A stretch of 64,000 bases of DNA, taken from positions 15,667,001-15,731,000 of the forward strand of contig JAPTOF010000008.1 of assembly GCA_028554755.1 (NCBI GenBank). Reading direction: 5' to 3'. Source of the DNA: Cordia subcordata. Taxonomy: Eukaryota > Streptophyta > Magnoliopsida > Boraginales > Cordiaceae. The notes beneath the pieces were generated by a model that was not told where the DNA came from, did no database searches, and saw only the letters and a list, made by a program, of their open reading frames with translations. Shown in pieces: positions 56,575 to 64,000 of this stretch. Position 1 is the first letter of the stretch; each line of letters begins with the position of its first letter. The position numbers and the translations under genes are program-made.

Positions 56575-58184
56575 TGATGTATGTCATTTGTGCGTGTTTG
56601 CATCTAGTTTTTGCATGCACATTTAAGGGTGTCTAGATTATAATTGAGTGCACTTAGTATAATGTTTATGCATATTTGTTAATATTTGTCCATAATGTAT
56701 TTAGATGCATAAATACTACACTAAGTGTTATATTCCATGTTTTAGGAGAGTTTTAAAAGGGTTCGAGCTTACACGAGGAAGAAATGAGCTAATGGATGAA
56801 GACCAAAAGAAAAGAAATGAAGAAGGGAGCATTCTAACCCACACGGTCAACCCGGAAGAATTGACTGGTCGATCGGCCACCCCAGAGAACATAAAAATTA
56901 AGCCGATCGAGTTGCCCTCCAGTAGGTCAACCGGCCAAGTCAGAAAGCCCCCATTAGTAAGCCGATCGAGTTTATCAAGGAGCCGGTCAACCGGCTAGGT
57001 GGACCAGCTGTGCGCTGAAGCTGTTTATAAATTGCTCGTTTCAGCTTATTTTTAGGGGAGGAACTTTTATTTCTTAAATCCTAATAAACCCTAACCCTTT
57101 ACCCACTTCACCAAACACCCTAAACCACCATTTAAACCCCATGCCAAGCTAGGATTGAAGCATTAAACAAAGATTTGAAGGATTTGTACGGATTTGGAAG
57201 CAAGAATTTGGGGAAGTTCTTCTTGTTCTTTCTCTATTTCTTGTAAATATGTTGCTAGATTAGGCTAGATTTAGGGTTGATTGTTGTTGTATATTAGATT
57301 AGGGCTTTGAATAATGGATTTGTGTAGATCTTTGGCTCTTAATACATGTTTGTTTACATAAATTTATGGCATAATTCAATATGTCTATGTAATGGAAATC
57401 AAACATGTCTATGTGCTTGTTAAAATGCCTAAGTGAATATGCATGTGTTATTTGTGCTTCAAATGCTCTTATCTACTTATATGGGTGATGTGATTATGCT
57501 TAATATCATGGCTTTGCTTAGTAAAGTAGGCTTTAGCTTTAAATCCAGCTAATAGGTTACATGCTATGCTTAGTCGAGTTTAGGTGCCAGTCCTTAGCTT
57601 TAAATCCAGCCAAGCGGATAAGTTAACCTAGACTAGAGTATCCCTCACCCACGTTAGTGTTGGTTAATTGAGCCTTAATATCACGTAGTGTTTAGGTGCT
57701 AATCCTTGGCTTTAAATACAGCCAAGAGGATAAGTTCTAATCCCGAAATAGGTAGGCTAGGAGGGACTGGCCCTTAGCTTTAAATCCAGCTAACGGGTTA
57801 AACCACTATTATTGGTTAAGAGAGCCCCAATCAACACAACGGCAATAGAAGTCTCGAGCCTTAGAAAGACCTCATCCATTATCATAGCCTAAGTCTTGTT
57901 GCAATGCAATCACCCTAGATCCCCTTCTTCTTTGTTAGTTCTTCCTTCCTTAGTTTGGCTCCTTTAAGTTCCTCCATAGATTAGTTTTTATTTTCCCTTT
58001 TTCGAGCTCCCTTCCATCCTAAAGTAAGCACACACACGCACATAGCTAGTTTGAGGCACTCGAGCACATAGAGACCAAACTAAGGTAGCCTCCCTGTGGA
58101 GACAATACCCGCACTCGAATCCGCTATACCACGAACGATCCGTAAGCTTGCGGGTGTAAAACTCGATACGAATAGCACACATCA
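56575..58184 (+). repeat. 3' LTR of D
   Basis: 1610 bases, TGATGTATGTC to CACACATCA. Palindrome cluster 56834-57010, TTTATAAATTGC at about 57025, hairpins at 57533-57552, 57594-57613, 57706-57725 and 57774-57793. Downstream of the TATA box it is nearly identical to the 5' copy; the patch around 56750-57010 is not. Confidence 0.9.
56834..57010 (+). promoter_or_regulatory. Palindrome cluster of the D 3' LTR
   Basis: CACGGTCAACCCGG, GACTGGTCGATCGGCC, AAGCCGATCGAGTT (twice), AGGTCAACCGGCC, CCGGTCAACCGGC and TAGGTGGACCAGC. Confidence 0.72.
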
Positions 58185-59165
58185 CTCGCAATGGAGGATG
58201 CACACATCAGTCCTTACACTTCCAACATATCTACTTCAAGAGATGGCATTCTTGCAGGTAAATCCTTGCTCTCTTGTTCTTTTTACTTCTAGTACCTTAG
58301 ATAATGCAATTTGTCTTATAAGGGACGTAACATTTTATATAAGATAAACTACTAGTCTCTTTAGTGCATGGCACAAATAGCGCTTCTTTTTCTATGAGTA
58401 GTTAAAGAATTCTACCTACTTCAAACAAGCAAGATTAAAGTGTTACAAGATTAAAGTCGTTGAACTTCTATCATAAATCAATAGTTGCAATTGGCCATAT
58501 TTTGTTCTCTTTGGCAACATTTGGCAGAGTACTTTGAAAAGTAGCATAATCAACAAGATGATGTGCTCCCCTTTGTTTTTTCTGTTTAGCATGTTATTTT
58601 ATATGCCTAATTCTCATTTCATGGCACCTTGTTTAAAATGTTAGTGTAAGATTCAAGTCAAATGACTGGTCGAGTTGTTTATATCTGGCAATTGAGTACA
58701 TACACATGTAGTTGAATTCTCTATGCCAACTCATTTTGGTGTGCAAATACATGATATCACCAAGTGGTTTGAGAATAGAATTTTGCCTTTCCACAGTTTA
58801 TAAACTATAAAATACAATGGAGCCCATTGAAAAGATTATCATTTTATATCCAAGTTAAGATAGATTTTGTCATAACCTCTATGCTACAATGGAAATATTC
58901 AAACTAAAGATCTAGTAGACTATGATGAATGTCTTTCAGGACTTGACCAAAATCTACTACTAATATGCAGCTGAAGGTTTATATTAAACTACTAAGCGTG
59001 TAATAAGAAGCAAGCTGAACTAAATTTAGAATGACATTTATACAAGCTCCTAATATTTATGTACACACACATAGATTGCCACTGAGTATACATCCATAAA
59101 AAACTATTACACAAAGGCCATAATCAAAAGATACGGGGCAACACCTTGTATGCAACTTGAGGAGG
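58185..59165. other. AT-rich sequence between D and an LTR remnant
   Basis: No supported gene. TCAGTCCTTACACTTCC...TTGCAGGTAAATCC at 58208-58265 could be a short exon with a donor site, but I could not align it to the FLN-like family. Confidence 0.35.
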
Positions 59166-60590
59166 CTTGTTTTTTTTTTTAACCTGTAAGGGTACGGATC
59201 TTGTCAAGTATAGCAGATTCGAGTGCAAGTATCGTCTCATAGGGAGGCTTCTTAGTTCAATCTCTATGTGCTCGAGTGCCTAAAACTAGGCATATTTTTT
59301 TATATTTTTTATTAAAAGGGCCTTGGAAATAAAACCAAAATCTAAACCTTAGCTAATGGAGGAACTATAGGTGCCAAGCTAAGGAAGAAGGCTCTACAAG
59401 CTAAAATAAGACCTAGAGTGATTGCGTTGCAACTAGACTTAGGCTATAATAATGGATTAGGTTTACCTAGGGCTCAAGACTTCTATTATCGTTGTGATAA
59501 CTAGGGGTCTCTTAACCAATACTAGTAGTTCAACCCGTTAGTTGGGTTTAAAGCTAAGGGAAAATCCCTCCTAGCCTATGCATTTTTTCCTCTTGGCTAA
59601 GTTTAAAGCCAAGGACTAGCACATAAACACTATATGACATTAAAGCTTGATAAACTAACACTAACGTAGGAAAGGGATACTCTAGTCTAGGTTAACTTAT
59701 CCTTTAATTGGGTTTAAAGCCAAGGAAAAGTACCTAAACTTGACTAAGCAAAGCATGTAACCTATCAGCTAGGTTTAAAGCTAAAGCCTACTATACTACG
59801 CAAAGCCATGAATTAAGCACAATCCAACATGACCCATATAAGTAGATAAAAGCGTTTGAAGCATAAATAACACACGTATGTTCACTTAGGTGTTTTAACA
59901 AACACATAGACATGTTTGATTTTTAATACATAGATATATTGAATCATGCCATTAATCAATGTAAACAAGCATGTATTCAGAGCCAATGATATACACAAAT
60001 CCTTTATTTAGAGCCCTAATCTAATATACAATGTCAATCAACCCTAGATCTAGCCTATTTTAGCACATATTTACAACATCTAGAGAAATAAAAAAAAGAA
60101 CTCCCCTAAATCTTGCTTCAATCCTTGGCTCGGTAAGGTGTTTAGAAGGTTTGTGGAGGTGTTAATTCAAGTGGGAAAAAGGATAGGGTTAATGGGGTTG
60201 AGATTATTAGGTTTCTCCCCTAGAAATGGCGTAAAACAAGCTATTTATAGTTGTTTCAACACAAAACTGGTTAACCTAGCTAGGGGCCTGGCTTAGGGAA
60301 AAAGGGGCTGGCCTATTAAGTGAACATTTAACTTAGCCAGTCCACCATGGGGAGACCGGCCTTGGCAAGGGGCAACCGGCCAAGGCAGCTAAAATGCTCA
60401 TAACTTGCTTGTTTTGGTTTCGATTTGCGCACAATTTTTTTATTAACTCGTACCACCTTCGGGGACCTCCGACGCCATTTTCCTTCATGTTTTCATGCCC
60501 ATAAATATCTCTAAACTTAGTTCATGGTCTCCACATCTTTAACCAAGCTCAATTTCTTCTCCTAAAACACATATCCTCACTTATGCTCAG
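59166..60590 (-). repeat. Minus-strand LTR remnant related to D
   Basis: On the minus strand the text matches the D LTR from about position 170 to near its end: four TTRGCT-type hairpins (59538-59557, 59593-59612, 59704-59723, 59765-59784), the leader with CTAATCCCAACCCC-like text, and a palindrome cluster (60262-60390) with CCGGTTGCC, GCCGGTCTCC and CTGGTTAACC. The start of the LTR is missing and the copy is much diverged. Confidence 0.75.
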
Positions 60591-60634
60591 TTGCGTCATT
60601 CTTTGTCTAAGAGGTTCCAAATGGACTTTTCTTC

Positions 60635-62404
60635 TGTTGAATATATTGGTTTAATATGTTGATTTACTTATGTTAATTATATTTTGAAGATGTCGTAATT
60701 GTGCTTTGTTATCTAATTGCTACTACTTTTTAGTGTATTGAATATCTTGTACAGTAACATTCTTGAGCAAAGAAAGGAGATGGAGCATGGTTCATGAAGA
60801 TTGGAGTACCTTGAAGCTATCTTGTAGTTGTATCTCTTTTCTTTTTTCTTAGTCTTATGTTAAGTTGATCTTAGTACATAAACAAAATGATATGAGCTTA
60901 ACATCCTAGTGCATTGCATGAATTCTTCATGCATTTTGCTCATAATTCTTGTTCTTTTTATACTTGATCATATTTTCTCCTTAATACATGTTTATATATC
61001 CTTTCTATCTTCTTATACTTATCATTATATGATGTGTACATGCTTTCCCTTACATTCAAATATCATTTTCTACAGAAAATATAGACTTGAAGTACATATC
61101 TTTGCATTTTGGAGTTGCACGTACTGTAGTATGCACTACTTGATACTTTGGATAATATATATGCTTATATGTATGTATAAATTTGCATGGCTTTGTAATA
61201 AAAGTGCATTACTTTGAGTATCAAACTTAAATTATACATATACCTGTGTTTTCGTATAAGTCAATTACCCATTGGATAATAGCATTGCAAAAACACAAAA
61301 GCTTCTTTCTTATGCAAAAAAACCTGAAAAATCTTATTTTTGATCTTGCATTTAATGTTTGAAGGATTGGGTTCGGCTTTCATTTATTGTTGACTTGATC
61401 TTATAGGAATAGTAGTTGCATTGAGCTTCCAAAATTTGCAGAAAAACATGGGTTACTATTGATGGGATATAAATTTACTTTTTTGGTAAAAAGTTATCTA
61501 CATTTTCAGGCTCTTTCTGCAACTACCAGAAGACCTAGGTGGTCGACCGGTAGTGTGCTCTGGTAGAAATAGAGAGCACATTAGCTCTATCAAAACACCT
61601 AGGTAATGGACCGGCAAAGAATTCTGGTATGAACTTTTAGCTATTAGAACTACCGGCATATCTAGGCTGTACACCAGTAATGTGCTCTGGTAACTCCTTT
61701 TAAGCTCTTTAAAATTTGACCATTGAGAGACTTACTTTTTAGACTTATAAATATATCTTTCTCCTCCCAACTCAGATATAACTGATCAAAACATATACTC
61801 TAGCATTCAATATACGCTCTTTTCTACAATCTTACTTCATTTATTACTATCTTCATTGATGGCATATTATTGACATTCATTAATCAAGTTCTTCAGTTCA
61901 TAAATTGATTTTCTACTTAGAGCAACAAAGGAAGGTTTAAATACCTTTGTACAATTGCTCACAAGAAGTTCTTATATTCTAAACTCTCTACTATTACATT
62001 GGGTGTGAATTTCTTTACTCCTAGGTAGCATAGTTATGAGGAACTTCTCTCCAGAGTAAAAGAGTGAAATCCTCAAGTGTAAGGTTTATACTTGGGGTCT
62101 TTGTGGTGAAGCAAAGGTTGTGATCATTGTTCTATCCTTCTACAACATACTAACTACGAAGCAGATTCACTAGTGAAGTTTTGAAACCTTAAAGGAAGAC
62201 CTTAGTTAGTGGACTAGGCCCTTGGGAGTTGAACCACTCTAAATAACTGCGTTTTATCTTTTTAACCCTATACTCTTTATATTTCAAGTATTTACTTTGA
62301 ATGTTGTATGTGTTTTTGTTTGAAATACTTGTTAAGAGTTTTTAAGTGGTTATTTGTGCCAATAATTCAATTCACTCCCTCTTGGATTCATTCTTTAAGT
62401 AACA
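60635..62404 (+). repeat. 5' LTR of SIRE-2
   Basis: 1770 bases from TGTTGAATATATTGG to TTTAAGTAACA, followed by a copia primer site. A promoter part lies at 61505-61760: GGTGGTCGACCGG (61531-61543), GGTAATGGACCGGC, and a repeated TGTGCTCTGGTA (61552, 61682), then ACTTATAAATATATC at 61743. It is a different family from the SIRE-1 LTR. Confidence 0.78.
61520..61755 (+). promoter_or_regulatory. SIRE-2 LTR promoter with palindromes and TATA box
   Basis: GTGGTCGACCGGTAG and ATGGACCGGCAAAG come with three imperfect repeats of CCTAGGT...ACCGG...TGTGCTCTGGTA, 55-215 bases before TTATAAATA. Confidence 0.55.
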
Positions 62405-62406
62405 CG

Positions 62407-62423
62407 TGGCATCAAATCCTAGT
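62407..62423 (+). other. Primer-binding site of SIRE-2
   Basis: TGGCATCAAATCCTAG, two to three bases after the LTR end; a diverged tRNA-Met-type site. Two changes in the core suggest decay. Confidence 0.65.
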
Positions 62424-62513
62424 GTTTTACACATTAATTGCATAATTTGTGTAATTGTTTACATTTTTGTGTGTTTTTTACTTAACCGTCTAGAGCTAAA
62501 GATCAGGGCATAT

Positions 62514-64000
62514 AGAATTCAAGAAGGTCTTTTCACTACTAGAGTCTCATACTTTGATGGAACCAATTATACATTTTTGAAAGTTAGAATGAGAATACTT
62601 TTGCAAGCCAATGATAATGTTGCATGGAAAACCATAGTTAAAGAACCTAGTATCCCCTCTAAAGAAGTAAATGGTGTAAAGGTCCCTATACCAAAAGAAG
62701 AATAGGATAAGGATGATATAAAATTAGTTGAAGCAAATGCTAATGCCATTCACTACCTTTACCTTGCATTAGATCCCTCTGAATTCAACAAAATTATAGG
62801 ATATACCCCGGCTAAAGAGATATGGGATCAATTTGAGATCACACATGAAGGCATTAATCAAGTTAAAGAAACTAGGATTAGCATGCTTGTGCATAAATAT
62901 GAAATGTTCTCTATGCTTCTAGATGAAAATATTAAGCAAATGTTTTCAAGATTTATTGAAATTGTTAACTCCTTGAAGTCTCTTGGCAAGAACTATGAGA
63001 ATGCTGAACTTGCAATGAAGCTTTTGAGAAGCCTACCAATGGCTTGGCTACTAAAGACTATGGCCATCAAGGAGTCCAAGGACCTCAACATCTTAAAATT
63101 GAGTGAACTTGTTAGATCACTCATGGCTTATGAATTAGAGCTCAAAGATCTAGAGAAACAACCAAAGGCCAACAAAACTATTGCTCTCAAGGCCACACCA
63201 TAACAAGAATCAACAAGTGAAACTGAGAGTGAAGATAATGATGAAATGGCCATGTTCTCCAAATTCAAGAGATTCATAAGGAAGCATAAGTTTGATCGGA
63301 AGAAAGGACAAATGAGAGAGGTAAGTAAAGATGAGACTAGTAAAGAATTAATTTGTTTTAAATAGAAGAAATTGGGACATGTCAGAGCCAAGTGTCCATT
63401 GAGGAAAAAGGATGAAAAGAAATTCAAAAATAAAGCTTTTAAGGCCACTTGGAGTGACTCAGAGTCAAGTGATGAATAAAAAGACTCCATTGAAGGAGAA
63501 GTTGCTAACCTATTTCTCATGGCAAAAGAGGAAGCTAAAGTAAGTCCAAACTACATCTCTTGTGATGAAAATAGTTCTTATGAAGAATTAGAAGAAATGT
63601 ACAATGAGATGCCTATAGAGTTCAAGAAAATGGTTAACAAAAACAAGGAGTTTAAGAAAAAATTTTTGTCTCTTGAAAGTAAATTACATGATATTTGCAT
63701 GGAAAATGAGAGTTTGAAAAAGAATTTAGAAAAGAAGAAAACTATTGTTGATTTACAAAAAGAAAATGAAGATTTGAAAGCAAAGGTCAATTATTTAGAA
63801 AATATGGTTTCAAAATTTATAAATGGAATCAAAAATTTAAATGTATTACTTGGAAAACAACGTTGTGTCTTTGATAAAGCTGGGATTAGTTATGATCTGT
63901 CTTCTAAACAAAAGTCTTACATAAAATTCTTTGAAAAGAAACCAAGCACTTCCAAGATTGACTTTTCAAATGATAAGAAAGTTTTTCAAAAGAAGCATGA
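62514..64000 (+). pseudogene. gag: SIRE-2 gag, running off the window
   Basis: Gag domain VSYFDGTNYTFLKVRMRILLQ, AWKTIVKEPSIPSKEV, MLVHKYEMFSMLLDENIKQM, SLGKNYENAELAMKLLRSLP and LSELVRSLMAYELELKDLEK is well kept, better than SIRE-1. The knuckle at about 63352-63396 reads CFK-stop-KKLGHVRAKC, so the second Cys is a TAG. Stops also at 62703, 63201 and 63476. The C-terminal part (63570-63850) is a long Lys/Glu coiled coil (LESKLHDICMENESLKKNLE) followed by KQRCVFDKAGISYD. I see no ATG near the Gag start; the start may be upstream or lost. Confidence 0.83.

Larger units (their letters stand above)
50803..58184 (+). mobile_element. Element D, non-autonomous Athila derivative (pol-less)
   Basis: 7.4 kb with LTRs 50803-52386 and 56575-58184 and an intact-looking tRNA-Asp primer site. 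The internal region has a zinc-knuckle/coiled-coil ORF and an acidic ORF ending in the Athila pre-RT block, but no capsid domain, RT, RNase H or integrase. The 3' UTR has the same modules as B and C. R-U5 of the two LTRs is nearly identical by eye, so it moved recently, presumably using proteins from a relative. No target duplication is evident (GCTTC left, CTCGC right). Confidence 0.85.

Noticed and set aside
58096..58347. Plus-strand 83-codon frame across the end of D
   Set aside because: It starts inside the 3' LTR and uses LTR sequence as codons; the part after 58184 could not be matched to any family.
62406..62513. Hydrophobic N-terminal extension of SIRE-2 Gag as a signal peptide
   Set aside because: The frame begins at GTG inside the primer-binding site; the hydrophobic stretch is T-rich leader and no ATG supports it.

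Overview
The window is nuclear DNA of a flowering plant, almost entirely built from nested retrotransposons. Evidence: Athila-type Ty3/gypsy elements with a tRNA-Asp-type primer site, Sirevirus-type Ty1/copia elements, a plant L1-type LINE, TTA-flanked MITEs, and the decayed remains of a plastid fructokinase-like (FLN1/PAP6-like) gene. The species cannot be told from the sequence. I find no intact host gene, tRNA, rRNA or CRISPR array.

Layout. (1) 1-45493: a Sirevirus-like copia element (SIRE-1), whose 5' LTR starts before the window. gag, PR, IN, RT, RNase H and an extra 3' ORF follow up to 7.98 kb; its 3' LTR is split in three (7981-8251, 31612-32313, 45070-45493). (2) Inside that LTR sits a deleted Athila relative (A, 8252-31611). 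A was split by an L1-type LINE (9221-29003). The LINE was split by a solo LTR (10155-12261, target duplication GAAGC) and by a full-length Athila (B, 13570-25362, target duplication ATAAA). (3) A second insertion in the same SIRE-1 LTR is a minus-strand solo LTR (32314-34230 plus 45025-45069), itself broken by full-length Athila C (34231-45024). (4) 45494-49812 is AT-rich sequence with no gene I can support. (5) 49813-50468 is an FLN1-like pseudogene exon with a MITE in it. (6) 50803-58184 is a young non-autonomous Athila derivative (D), with Gag-type zinc knuckles and a pre-RT linker ORF but no RT, RNase H or integrase. It carries its own MITE. (7) 59166-60590 is a minus-strand LTR remnant related to D. 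(8) 60635-64000 is the 5' LTR and gag of a second Sirevirus-like element (SIRE-2), running off the window.

The coding regions are decayed, mostly by CAG-to-TAG, TGG-to-TAG/TGA and CGA-to-TGA changes. The more interesting signal is non-coding and shared between families. First, clusters of short palindromes around GGTCGACC lie just upstream of the TATA box in copia and gypsy LTRs, and differ strongly between the two LTRs of one element although most of the LTR is nearly identical. Second, the transcribed part of several Athila-type LTRs carries one to four copies of a 20-nt hairpin TTRGCT-loop-AGCYAA with compensatory changes. Third, each of B, C and D has two 'hairpin plus polypurine' modules about 1-1.5 kb apart. 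Fourth, a small conserved hairpin follows the coding region. Together these suggest a shared cis-regulatory and RNA-structure toolkit among the LTR elements of this genome.
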